Shown here: positions 24,774 to 33,051 of the stretch, piece by piece
Layout of the letters: each line of letters opens with the position of its first letter
Position numbering within the stretch: the stretch's first letter is position 1
Assembly (NCBI GenBank): GCA_035361075.1
Contig: DAOSBX010000039.1
Location: forward strand, 1 to 33,051
Reading direction: 5' to 3'
Origin: Candidatus Hydrogenedens sp.
GTDB lineage: Bacteria; Hydrogenedentota; Hydrogenedentia; Hydrogenedentales; Hydrogenedentaceae
Length of the DNA stretch: 33,051 nt
Made by a program: the position numbers and the translations under genes
Notes under the pieces: generated by a model
The model's input: only the letters and a program-made list of their open reading frames with translations
Database searches by the model: none
What the model was told of the DNA's origin: nothing

Positions 24774-26153
24774 ATGATTGTGTCTGAACAGATTTCTGAG
24801 ATAACGGAACAACATATATGGACTGTGTCCGAACTGAATCGTAAAATCCGTTTTTTATTGGAGGAAGAGATCGGTTACATCTGGCTTACAGGTGAAATTT
24901 CTAATTGGAGGGTTGCCTCATCAAAGCATGCATATTTCACATTAAAGGATTCAGAAAGCGAGATTAGTGCTGTGATGTTTGGGGGTGACTTGCAGTTGTT
25001 AAAATTTACCCCAGAGAATGGTATTGAGGTTATTGTATCAGGGCAGGTTACAGTTTATGAACGTCGCGGGACGCATCAGATTGTAGTTCGACAAATGGAG
25101 CCCAAGGGACTGGGTGCGTTACAGCTTGCTTTTGAACAGTTGAAAAAGAAATTAGAGTTGGAAGGATTGTTTGACCCAGCACATAAGAAAAAATTGCCTA
25201 TGCTCCCGCGTAAAATTGGTATAGTTACGTCTCCAACAGGTGCGGCAATCCGTGATATTTTGAAAGTTTTAACTCGTCGGTTTGCTAATATTCATGTAAT
25301 TTTATATCCTGCACGAGTACAGGGAGAAGAAGCGAGTAGTGAAATTGTAGAGGGGATTCGGTTCCTGGATAGATATGGTGTGGATGTTATTATTGTTGGT
25401 AGAGGCGGAGGTTCATTAGAGGACCTCTGGCCATTTAATGAGGAGAGGGTAGTGCGTGCTATATATGAAGCCCAAACACCGATTATCTCTGCGGTAGGTC
25501 ATGAGATTGATTTTACTCTGGCAGATTTTGTAGCAGATGTGCGTGCTCCTACACCATCAGCAGCGGCAGAGATGGTTATTCAGGACCAAACAGTACTGTG
25601 GGATATGATTCAGACCAAAAAGCAGAAGGTGCTACATCTCTTATCCCAAAAGATACAGGTATTTCGGCATCGTCTTCAATTGGCTCTTCGGCATCGTGGA
25701 TTTCAAAGTGTTGAAGCGATGTTTCGTGAATATAGACTCCAGGTGGCGGACTATCGTAAACAACTTGAAGATTGGTGGAATTGGAAACGAACCTTACTAA
25801 GCCAGAGGCTTCAGAAGGTAAAATATGCTTTACAAATTATGTCACCTCAAATGCGTATTAAAACGCAGACAGAGAGACTTATATTTCTTGCAAGTCAGTT
25901 AGAACAAGTAATGTCAAATATTGTGCAGAATAAAAGGTCGTTATTTTTGCCGTGTATTGCGAAGCTTGAAATGTTAAGTCCGTTAAATGTGTTAAATCGT
26001 GGTTATTCACTGACCTGGCTTGAGCCTCAACATGACCTGGTTCGTTCATCTGTTCAACTAAAACCTGGAGATTGTGTTAAAATTCAATTTTCAAAAGGAA
26101 ATGTCCATGCAACTGTAAAAAATATTGAGGAAGATAAGGAATGGAAACAATGA
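24774..26153 (+). CDS. xseA: Exodeoxyribonuclease VII large subunit
   Basis: About 459 residues, the catalytic subunit of exonuclease VII, which degrades single-stranded DNA from both ends. The N-terminal OB-fold contains IWLTGEISNWRVASSKHAYF. The catalytic region has GIVTSPTGAAIRDIL, VGRGGGSLEDLWPFNEE, SAVGHEIDFTLADF and RAPTPSAAAEM, all standard XseA signatures. The C-terminal coiled-coil region pairs with XseB. I chose the ATG at 24774, preceded by AAAGG; the frame opens seven codons earlier at a TTG. First gene of the xseA-xseB-ispA set; its stop overlaps the xseB start in an ATGA. Confidence 0.96.
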   Translation: MIVSEQISEITEQHIWTVSELNRKIRFLLEEEIGYIWLTGEISNWRVASSKHAYFTLKDSESEISAVMFGGDLQLLKFTPENGIEVIVSGQVTVYERRGTHQIVVRQMEPKGLGALQLAFEQLKKKLELEGLFDPAHKKKLPMLPRKIGIVTSPTGAAIRDILKVLTRRFANIHVILYPARVQGEEASSEIVEGIRFLDRYGVDVIIVGRGGGSLEDLWPFNEERVVRAIYEAQTPIISAVGHEIDFTLADFVADVRAPTPSAAAEMVIQDQTVLWDMIQTKKQKVLHLLSQKIQVFRHRLQLALRHRGFQSVEAMFREYRLQVADYRKQLEDWWNWKRTLLSQRLQKVKYALQIMSPQMRIKTQTERLIFLASQLEQVMSNIVQNKRSLFLPCIAKLEMLSPLNVLNRGYSLTWLEPQHDLVRSSVQLKPGDCVKIQFSKGNVHATVKNIEEDKEWKQ

Positions 26154-26542
26154 AGGAAAAAAATCCAGAGAAGGAACGTCCTGGAAATTTTGAGAAGGAC
26201 TTGCAAAAATTAGAACAAATTGTTCAAGACCTTGAGAAAGGAGAACTTTCTTTAGAAGAATCGTTAAAACGTTTTGAAGAAGGGATACATTTAGCACGAC
26301 GATGTGAGAAAGCCCTAACAGAAGCAGAACGACGGATTGAAATACTTTTGCAGAATGAGGAAGGTGAGATTGAACCACAACCTTTTGATGTATCAGAAGC
26401 GGAATCTGCTTCTCGTGAAGAAACTGCAGATGATTCTCAAAAGGTGCATCATAAAAAGACTTCTACCAAACCGAAAAAATCAACATTGGAGAATAATGAG
26501 GGCAACCTCTATTTAACAGATAATGAGGATTTACCGTTTTGA
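26150..26542 (+). CDS. xseB: Exodeoxyribonuclease VII small subunit
   Basis: About 130 residues. The first half is a typical XseB helical hairpin (FEKDLQKLEQIVQDLEKG then LSLEESLKRFEEGIHLARRC), which binds XseA coiled coils. The last 55-60 residues form an acidic then lysine-rich tail not present in typical XseB of 70-80 residues. I prefer the ATG at 26150: it overlaps the xseA stop as ATGA and has AAGGA 9 bases upstream. The ATG at 26141 would place that AAGGA directly against the start codon. Confidence 0.92.
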   Translation: MKEKNPEKERPGNFEKDLQKLEQIVQDLEKGELSLEESLKRFEEGIHLARRCEKALTEAERRIEILLQNEEGEIEPQPFDVSEAESASREETADDSQKVHHKKTSTKPKKSTLENNEGNLYLTDNEDLPF

Positions 26543-27444
26543 TGAATTCTGATTTTCCATTGATAAAGCATTTTAATCCGAGCCAAGTAGACCAGTTTTT
26601 AAGTGAGAAAGGTGCACAAACAGAAAAAGCACTGCGGTCGTATATCCAGCGATTACAATGTCCAATATCGGGGTTAATTGATGCGATGGAATATAGTTTA
26701 TTCTCTGGAGGAAAACGGCTACGTCCAGCTTTAGTATTAGGTGCATCGGACCTGGTGGGCGGGGAAACTGATAGAGTTTTGCCAATTGCATGTGCTATCG
26801 AAATGATTCATACCTACTCACTGATTCATGATGATTTGCCAGCATTGGACAATGATGATTTTCGTCGTGGTAAGCCAACGTTACATAAAGTTTATGGTGA
26901 AGCGGTGGCTTTACTTGCAGGTGATGGACTGCTTACTTTAGCATTTGAGTTGTTAGCTGGAACAGGTAAGGCAGAGGTTGTGGCTGAGGTGGCTCATTCT
27001 GCAGGTGTGAATGGTATGGTAGGGGGGCAGTTTTTAGATATGGATGCAGAAGGACATCTGGTTTCTTTGGAAACATTACAGCAAATTCATAAGAAAAAAA
27101 CAGGTGCTTTGATATGTACCTCTTTGCGATGTGGGGCTATCCTATCTAATGCTACACCTGAACAGATTCAAGCGTTGACCGATTACGGAGAGCATTTAGG
27201 ACTTGCCTTTCAGATAACAGATGATATTTTGAATGTAGTTGGTGATGAGAAAACCTTGGGAAAACCAGTCGGAACAGACAAGAAACATAAAAAATCAACG
27301 TATCCTGCATTACTTGGGCTCGAACAAGCCCGACAATTTGCATACGAGCATGTACGGGAGGCGATTATAGCGTTAGAATCTTTTGGAGATAAAGCGGAAA
27401 TGTTTCGACAATTAGCCCTATACGTTTTTTGTCGTGACCATTGA
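26542..27444 (+). CDS. ispA: Farnesyl/geranyl-type polyprenyl diphosphate synthase
   Basis: About 300 residues, a trans-prenyl transferase that condenses isopentenyl diphosphate with allylic diphosphates to farnesyl or geranylgeranyl diphosphate. Visible motifs are GGKRLRP (about 56-62), the first Asp-rich motif HDDLPALDNDD then FRRGKPTLH, GGQFLDM, and the second Asp-rich motif ITDDILNVVGD with KKST. The start ATG overlaps the xseB stop (TGATG). The xseB-ispA order is the common one leading to dxs, but dxs is not here; GT-C membrane proteins follow instead. The residue positions that set product length (HTYSLIHDD) suggest short-chain products. Confidence 0.93.
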   Translation: MNSDFPLIKHFNPSQVDQFLSEKGAQTEKALRSYIQRLQCPISGLIDAMEYSLFSGGKRLRPALVLGASDLVGGETDRVLPIACAIEMIHTYSLIHDDLPALDNDDFRRGKPTLHKVYGEAVALLAGDGLLTLAFELLAGTGKAEVVAEVAHSAGVNGMVGGQFLDMDAEGHLVSLETLQQIHKKKTGALICTSLRCGAILSNATPEQIQALTDYGEHLGLAFQITDDILNVVGDEKTLGKPVGTDKKHKKSTYPALLGLEQARQFAYEHVREAIIALESFGDKAEMFRQLALYVFCRDH

Positions 27445-27494
27445 TTTATTTAAGGAATAAAAATATAGGTAATAGAATATATTAAAAACATATT

Positions 27495-29189
27495 ATGATT
27501 TTTGAGACAAAAGAAAGCAAGTTACTAATTCAAGGAGGAAATTCTCAAGAAGATTATGGTTCCAGCCTATCGGACAAACTAATAGTATCGATACTGTGTC
27601 TTGTCTTTTTAAGTTTTGCTCTGGCGGTAGGAATTATAAGTTCAAAGCCTTTTACTTGGCCATTTAATTGGGACTCCTTGAGGGATATTGGGATTGCTCA
27701 AACAATATTAGATGGCACTTATCCTATGGACCCTATTTTATCTGGAGAGGTTAATTGGTATAATCCATTAACAGGGGCTATTATTGCATTGTGGAGTTAT
27801 ATCCTGCAATTACCTCTTCCAGAAACATGTATCCGTATAGGTCCTTTTTTGCAATTGTTATTACCTATTACTATGGTATTACTTGCATGGAATCGATTTG
27901 GTCCGTGGAGTGGTTTTTTTATACTCACATACAGTTTATTTGCACGACACCCTTTACTTCTTCCTGAATGGTTTTATTCTTGTTATTCTCCATGGCTTTT
28001 GGCACCTCAATGGGGAAAATCATTTCTATTTTTGATGATGCTAACATTTCTTATATTTATAGAGAAGAGAAGGACTCGGTATGCCTTGTTCACGGGTGTG
28101 CTTTTAGGAATTGGTTTTTTAGTTCATACCGCTGTATTAATAGAGGGAAGTTTGTTTATCCTCGTCTATTCGTTCGTTATTATCTGGCAGAATTATAAAA
28201 ACTCGGACATTAAAACATGGTATGTTTTTGCTTTTCGGATTTTTTGGATTTTTCTTCTGGCTTTAATTGTTAGCTCACCATATTGGATCCCTATTTTTTT
28301 TAGGTATCAATTTATTATTCGCAATCCATATCCTTCTTTGTATGTAACTTCTGCATTGGAGTGGAAACATCTGCCAATTACTTTGCAGAGAAATCTTAAT
28401 GGTTTTACAGTAATAGGGGTTGTTTCCATTATATTTCTTTTTATACATTGGAGGGATGAGAAAATACGTTGGTTGAAGATATGGACGGGTGTTGTCTTAT
28501 TGCTTGTTCTCCAGCAATTTGCTTGTCATTTTTTGTTTTATTATGGCTATACTTTCCCTTCTTTTATTCCACCACATCATACGTTTATGTCGATTCATGC
28601 TCTTATTGGTTTCTGGTTTATATATGGAGTGGCTCAGATAGCAAATAGGATTGTGAATCTTTTTAAGTATGTGAGTAATAATCGTTGGCTTTATAAAGGT
28701 GTCTATATTTTTTCTTTGTCCTTGATATTTCTTATTTGCATAAATACTGTTCCTAAACCCATCCCACCTCTTCATGAAATTTATCGTGGTAGAGAGGCAA
28801 ATCGATTAATTTATGAGGTATCCAAGTACGACGGAGCTTATCGTTGGATATTGCATCATACCTCAACTTATGATACGTTTTTGAGTGATGAAAGAACAGC
28901 AGTATGGGTTCTTTTACCATCGGCTCGTAAGTTATTTTATATTATGATGTTTTATATGAATCCGTATGTTGATATGCAGTTAGAATATTCGCTTTATGAT
29001 TTGATGTGGAAGGCATTATCAGAGGAGCGGTTTAGCGATTTTATCTCACTTTGTATTGAAAATCATGTAAAGTATGTTTTGGTCCCAATTAAAGATGAGA
29101 AAAAGAGGCTTCTTGACCGATTAACACGGTTGTCTACTTGTTATCACGATAATGAAGTTGTGATATATAAGTTAAATTATTCGAGATGA
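27495..29189 (+). CDS. Polytopic GT-C-like membrane glycosyltransferase
   Basis: A 564-residue inner-membrane protein with roughly eleven transmembrane helices. The first periplasmic loop has NWDSLRD (58-64) and YPMDP (76-80), acidic residues placed as in GT-C enzymes, which use polyprenyl-phosphate sugars. The C-terminal 110 residues are soluble. I find no closer family match. It is 50 bases after ispA on the same strand and converges with the next GT-C-like gene with a 4-base gap, so no terminator fits between them. A role in modifying or assembling cell-surface glycans is inference. Confidence 0.65.
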   Translation: MIFETKESKLLIQGGNSQEDYGSSLSDKLIVSILCLVFLSFALAVGIISSKPFTWPFNWDSLRDIGIAQTILDGTYPMDPILSGEVNWYNPLTGAIIALWSYILQLPLPETCIRIGPFLQLLLPITMVLLAWNRFGPWSGFFILTYSLFARHPLLLPEWFYSCYSPWLLAPQWGKSFLFLMMLTFLIFIEKRRTRYALFTGVLLGIGFLVHTAVLIEGSLFILVYSFVIIWQNYKNSDIKTWYVFAFRIFWIFLLALIVSSPYWIPIFFRYQFIIRNPYPSLYVTSALEWKHLPITLQRNLNGFTVIGVVSIIFLFIHWRDEKIRWLKIWTGVVLLLVLQQFACHFLFYYGYTFPSFIPPHHTFMSIHALIGFWFIYGVAQIANRIVNLFKYVSNNRWLYKGVYIFSLSLIFLICINTVPKPIPPLHEIYRGREANRLIYEVSKYDGAYRWILHHTSTYDTFLSDERTAVWVLLPSARKLFYIMMFYMNPYVDMQLEYSLYDLMWKALSEERFSDFISLCIENHVKYVLVPIKDEKKRLLDRLTRLSTCYHDNEVVIYKLNYSR

Positions 29190-29193
29190 AGGG

Positions 29194-31437
29194 TCACGAG
29201 ATAGTATCTAATTTTAAATGGTCTGTGATGATATTGAGTTTTTGAGAACGTATTAATAAACGATTAAATTCCTGTTTGTTCCATGTAATTACTACTGGTT
29301 TGTAAATAATATGCCAACCAATAGGCAAAATAGGATATAGACGAAATAGTTCTTGCCAACAGAAATCGGCACGTTCTGTTAGATTCGTATTATCATAAGT
29401 TTGGGCTAATAACCACCAAAATAGGGGTTCATTGGGATAATCTTTAATCAGCATTTCGAAGATAGTAGTGGCTCCGTCAAAATCGTTTTCATTCAGACAT
29501 TTAATTCCTTCCCAAAAAGTATTATATAGAGATGTATTTATATCGGGAACACTATTATTGATGCTGTTTTCATGAAGTTCTGAAAACCATTCATAGCATT
29601 GGAGAATTAGGTTTGGATTTCGTTCCCAGCCTGTTTTTATGAGATAGTCGGCTGAGTCAAATTGCTTATGTTTCATTAATTCTAATGCAGAACGGATAAA
29701 GTGGAATTCAGTTCGGTCATGGTCATATCGATGTTTTTCTACAAAGGTTTCATATAATTTTATTTTCCTCTCGAATAAATTTTTAGTAATACTTTCTCCA
29801 GTTATGTTTATTGATTGTTGACATTCTTCTGTTGCCGACTTGTCTGTTATTTTGTATAGCCATATTTTTTGCTCACCAAAGAAACAATGTGTTGAAAAGG
29901 AAAGTCCCTGTTTTAAGAGAATTGGAGAGAAAATAGAAGTCCCTACTGTATGGACATCGGGCTCAACAACCCATATATTACACTTTGTGATTCTTTGTTT
30001 ATGTAAGAAGAGCAGATATGTGCTTGCTAAATTCGCCAAGCCTTCTTCCGTAAATGCATCGGAAACAGGTAATTGTAAATGACTATTGTTTAAATTAAAG
30101 ATGGTTGTCCAAAATGGGTCATGAATAAGTATCAAATCATGAGGGGTGGCGTCTTTCTGAATTGCTTTTCCTACGCCTTTCCAGTCCATTCGCATAGGTC
30201 CAGGAATTGTTAGACCAAATTGATATAAAAGAACGCAACTCATAATAATTAGAAGAACATATTGTATGCTTGTCCTTGCCTTTGATGCGATAAGTCCTAA
30301 TCCTAAGAAGTGTAATGGCATGATATAGATGATATATCTGGTGGTAAAGACAGGTGGACCTATCTGGGCTAATGTAAATAGTAATATTGGGGGTATTATA
30401 AAGTAAAGAAGAATAAGGGTGATTAATAGATGTTTTTTTCTATCTTTTTTAAGGAGAGTAGAAAAAGACGTATAACATAAGCCAACAAAACCTATAATGG
30501 CAAATATAATGAGTATGTAGGAGAAACTGGGCTTAGCATAATTCATTGCTTGAGCAATGAAAGGAGGTAGTATTTGCCATGGATGGACTACTCCCGAAGG
30601 ACATATTCCGCCGATGTTAACAAGGTTAAAAATAAATGGGAAACGGAGCACGTCCCAGAAATCAGGGCGTAAATAATATTGGTGTAGTTCTTTTGGTTGT
30701 GGTGGAATAGTTAGAATCCATACAAACCATGGTAAAAGGAGTATTAGGTGCAATAGAATATATCGAAATACTATTTTTAATTTTTCTTTGTCTTTCCATA
30801 GGAATAAAAGTGCAATAGCGAATTCTGTTGCCCAGAGAATAATCCCTGTATGATGGGTCCATAATAAGGCTTGATTTGCGAGAAGCCATAAAAGTAATGT
30901 TTGATTTTTGAGATTATCTGTTATAATTTTTAAGAACAGTAGAAAAGAGCACCATGCAAAGAAGATATATGCCATGTACATTCGGGCTTCTTGACTTAGA
31001 AAAATAAGGGAAGGTGCAAAAACGATACCCGTGCATGTAAACAGTGTAATCCCAGAGGGTAATTGTTGTTTGTGTTCTAACCGTTTTAATGAAAAGAATA
31101 AAAGGAAGTAGAATAGTACCCAAAATATCAAACTAAATATACGTAATGAAACAATATTTGTCCCGAAAATTTGACTCCATATAAATTGCAATATTGGGAA
31201 GAGGATGCCTCCATAAGGGTATGTCTCCCTCTGTTTCCCTATAAATTCCAGAAATGAATTTAGATTTAGATTTGCAATGCACGCATATTCTTCAAGAGAT
31301 ATAGACTCACGAGGTAGGTGGTAAAACCTTATAATAATGCCGATTAATAATAAAATCGTATAAAAGAAGAAGACTTTTATAGATAGTGTTTCTTGTCTTT
31401 TGTTATCTATTATATTTGGATTAATCTTGAATTCCAT
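29194..31437 (-). CDS. GT39-like membrane glycosyltransferase with C-terminal TPR region
   Basis: A 747-residue protein. About ten to eleven transmembrane helices in the first 400 residues follow an N-terminal loop RESISLEEYACI (43-54) that resembles the acidic pair of the ArnT/PMT (GT39) family. A soluble domain follows, and the last 200 residues contain helical repeats that look like TPRs (ALELMKHKQFDSADYLI, NENDFDGATTIFEMLIKDYPNEP). The combination suggests a sugar transferase that scaffolds partners on the outer face. Its start lies inside the end of the upstream gene by 17 bases, implying translational coupling. Substrate unknown. Confidence 0.72.
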   Translation of the reverse strand: MEFKINPNIIDNKRQETLSIKVFFFYTILLLIGIIIRFYHLPRESISLEEYACIANLNLNSFLEFIGKQRETYPYGGILFPILQFIWSQIFGTNIVSLRIFSLIFWVLFYFLLFFSLKRLEHKQQLPSGITLFTCTGIVFAPSLIFLSQEARMYMAYIFFAWCSFLLFLKIITDNLKNQTLLLWLLANQALLWTHHTGIILWATEFAIALLFLWKDKEKLKIVFRYILLHLILLLPWFVWILTIPPQPKELHQYYLRPDFWDVLRFPFIFNLVNIGGICPSGVVHPWQILPPFIAQAMNYAKPSFSYILIIFAIIGFVGLCYTSFSTLLKKDRKKHLLITLILLYFIIPPILLFTLAQIGPPVFTTRYIIYIMPLHFLGLGLIASKARTSIQYVLLIIMSCVLLYQFGLTIPGPMRMDWKGVGKAIQKDATPHDLILIHDPFWTTIFNLNNSHLQLPVSDAFTEEGLANLASTYLLFLHKQRITKCNIWVVEPDVHTVGTSIFSPILLKQGLSFSTHCFFGEQKIWLYKITDKSATEECQQSINITGESITKNLFERKIKLYETFVEKHRYDHDRTEFHFIRSALELMKHKQFDSADYLIKTGWERNPNLILQCYEWFSELHENSINNSVPDINTSLYNTFWEGIKCLNENDFDGATTIFEMLIKDYPNEPLFWWLLAQTYDNTNLTERADFCWQELFRLYPILPIGWHIIYKPVVITWNKQEFNRLLIRSQKLNIITDHLKLDTIS

Positions 31438-33051
31438 ATCGTCCTAATTTCTTAATATTTTTATGAACATTGAAAGGATTCCATGGTATGGTCCAACGTT
31501 TATATTTTTGAGCGACCTCACAATTATTTGTTGTAACAACAGTTGTAAGTAAGGGGACACTTTCCGTGTTTTCAGAACGAAATAGACCTTGGAATGTTTT
31601 AATGTATTGTTTAGGTATCTCAATGCCTAACCAGTGCGACCTTACCCATTCAATAGGTTCTTGATTATTGAAAATAAGTTCGTTTCGGGGTTTGATAGTT
31701 GAGGCAGGATAGACTGGAAAAAAGATACTTATCCTGTTTATGCTTTTTGTATCGACTATACATTGGTGCATCAAGGGTTCGAAGGGTTCTGAAAAGTCAA
31801 TAGCTGGATAAGTATGTTCATACCTCGAATTGATAGGGATGGGTTTGTCTAATGCAAAGTCTGCTCGTAAAAATTCAAAAGGTGTTTCCATAGGTGGTAA
31901 ATGGGGAGCTTTTTCAAAGGCAGGTAAAGGATTATCTGGAGTGAATGTGGATAAGGTGCCATTATCTATTACTGTTGTATCTATTTTTTCCCAGTTTAGT
32001 TTGTGATAAGAGCAAAATAATTCTCGTGTTTGTGTGTTTTGCCAAAGTAATAACATTCCGTATAAAGCTGAGCAAGATATAACAACGAGTAGTACGGTAA
32101 TGATACCATTTTTAATTCCTTTTGCGATATCTCCTTTCTGATTAATGTTTTTATCTCTATTTATAAGTAGAAGGAAAGGGATTTTAAAAATGTCTAACAA
32201 AGTTAGTATCACTATTGCATATAAGACTGGTGTTAAATGAACAATATGACGATATTCAAATAGTAGAGATGGATAACTTAACAAGTAGCCTAAAAATAAA
32301 GCAGTTAAAATACCTCGCCATATATTTTTATAGCCTGCTATGAAAATTATTCCTAAAAGTGTCCAAGGTCCGATATATGCAATAAGTTTATCCCAGAGAT
32401 ATAAGTAATCACTGATTGTAAACATGTAGGAACCTATATTGAATTCAGGGTAATTTTGTTTTTGTACTTTGACAAAGCAGTACAAAGTAGTGAAGCAATT
32501 ACCGCATGAAGATAAAGTGCGTCCCCATAAGTCAGCAGGGAAATACCAGAGAACAGATTTGAAATATAATCTTCCTGCTTCTCCATAAGCAGGTGAAAGA
32601 TACATATCAAAGGGTTCATCGTAACCAAGTCTACGGGCATGGCTAACCACTGTTGAATGGACAAGCATATCGTTAGGCTCATAAACGAGCCGATATGATG
32701 ATTCACCCCCAAGAACTGTGTTCTCCACAGTTGTAGAGAGTCCCTGTACAATAGAGTGGCTTGATACTGCCCCTTTTTCTTGAGCTACTGCTGTTAGTAT
32801 GGGTAAACCTGAAATAAAGAATGCAATAAAGTATAAGATGATAGAAGTAAGAACAACGAATTTATGTTCTTTGTAAAATCGATAAATAGCGATAGCAATC
32901 ACGGCGATAAATCCTGGTAAGAATAGGATTAACATATCCTGCCGAAAGCCAATCCCAAATCCGATAACCAATCCCAGTAGAGATGAAAATAATAATAATT
33001 TAAATGTGTTTTTTTGTGTGCCATACAATAACTCGGCTAACACTGCCAGAA
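31421..33051 (-). CDS. GT-C-like membrane protein, 5' end outside the window
   Basis: The visible 540 or more residues are the C-terminal portion of a polytopic protein; the frame stays open to the window edge, and the GTG at 33043 is unlikely to be the true start because coding sequence continues upstream of it. GFGIGFRQDMLILFLPGF is a loop-helix style typical of GT-C/GT39-type proteins. Several helices are followed by a soluble C-terminal domain of about 210 residues. It overlaps the next gene by 17 bases and probably forms one transcript with it. With two other GT-C-like genes alongside, it points to a surface-glycan cluster that continues past the right edge. Confidence 0.65.
   Translation of the reverse strand, partial: LAVLAELLYGTQKNTFKLLLFSSLLGLVIGFGIGFRQDMLILFLPGFIAVIAIAIYRFYKEHKFVVLTSIILYFIAFFISGLPILTAVAQEKGAVSSHSIVQGLSTTVENTVLGGESSYRLVYEPNDMLVHSTVVSHARRLGYDEPFDMYLSPAYGEAGRLYFKSVLWYFPADLWGRTLSSCGNCFTTLYCFVKVQKQNYPEFNIGSYMFTISDYLYLWDKLIAYIGPWTLLGIIFIAGYKNIWRGILTALFLGYLLSYPSLLFEYRHIVHLTPVLYAIVILTLLDIFKIPFLLLINRDKNINQKGDIAKGIKNGIITVLLVVISCSALYGMLLLWQNTQTRELFCSYHKLNWEKIDTTVIDNGTLSTFTPDNPLPAFEKAPHLPPMETPFEFLRADFALDKPIPINSRYEHTYPAIDFSEPFEPLMHQCIVDTKSINRISIFFPVYPASTIKPRNELIFNNQEPIEWVRSHWLGIEIPKQYIKTFQGLFRSENTESVPLLTTVVTTNNCEVAQKYKRWTIPWNPFNVHKNIKKLGRYGIQD

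Overview
The window is an AT-rich bacterial chromosome segment (G+C looks like high 30s percent by eye, not computed). It carries 26 protein-coding genes, one cut by the right edge. I see no rRNA, tRNA, CRISPR array, transposase or phage gene. The gene set suggests an uncultivated diderm relative of the PVC/Hydrogenedentota-type lineages. Supporting traits are an SGNH hydrolase fused to two DUF1080 domains, a PIG-L deacetylase, a Ser/Thr kinase fused to an FGE-sulfatase domain, a secreted protein with a glutamate-glycine (EG) spacer, a CFI-box C-terminal protein, and LolA plus Lgt for lipoprotein handling. The phylum is an inference from protein style only.

Layout. 1-413: AT-rich non-coding flank with a hairpin and a possible promoter. 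414-3842: a HAD phosphatase gene facing a minus-strand pair (SGNH/DUF1080 hydrolase, then PIG-L deacetylase). 4155-5401: yebC-ruvC, convergent with a one-base gap to a P-loop ATPase that resembles a pared-down type II/IV secretion ATPase. 6382-9607: methyltransferase and secreted glycoside-hydrolase-like protein as a pair. 9709-11616: a DUF4914-type protein with a PEPCK-like P-loop. 11631-22145: a long minus-strand run, in transcription order cohesin-like EG-rich surface protein, lgt, CFI-box giant protein, rluD-type pseudouridine synthase, short N-acetylglutamate synthase, proC, divIVA-like, lolA-like, maf. 22261-23943: zinc-ribbon/kinase/FGE fusion, convergent with a small lipoprotein gene. 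24774-27444: xseA-xseB-ispA operon with overlapping start/stop codons. 27495-33051: three large polytopic membrane proteins of GT-C glycosyltransferase type.

How the genes fit together. Housekeeping blocks (yebC-ruvC, xseAB-ispA, proC-divIVA-rluD-maf) are interleaved with envelope functions. Lgt and LolA would lipidate and carry lipoproteins such as the one at 23958-24641. IspA would make prenyl diphosphate, which could feed the polyprenyl-phosphate sugar donors used by GT-C enzymes; that link is inference. The secreted hydrolases at both ends of the left half suggest polysaccharide scavenging.

The least explained items are the 9-bp TCGGAC tandem repeat between lgt and the giant protein gene, the C-terminal Cys/TM/basic tail on the EG-rich protein, the lone secretion-ATPase-like gene, and the P-loop DUF4914 protein. 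I found no clearly new defence or mobile system.
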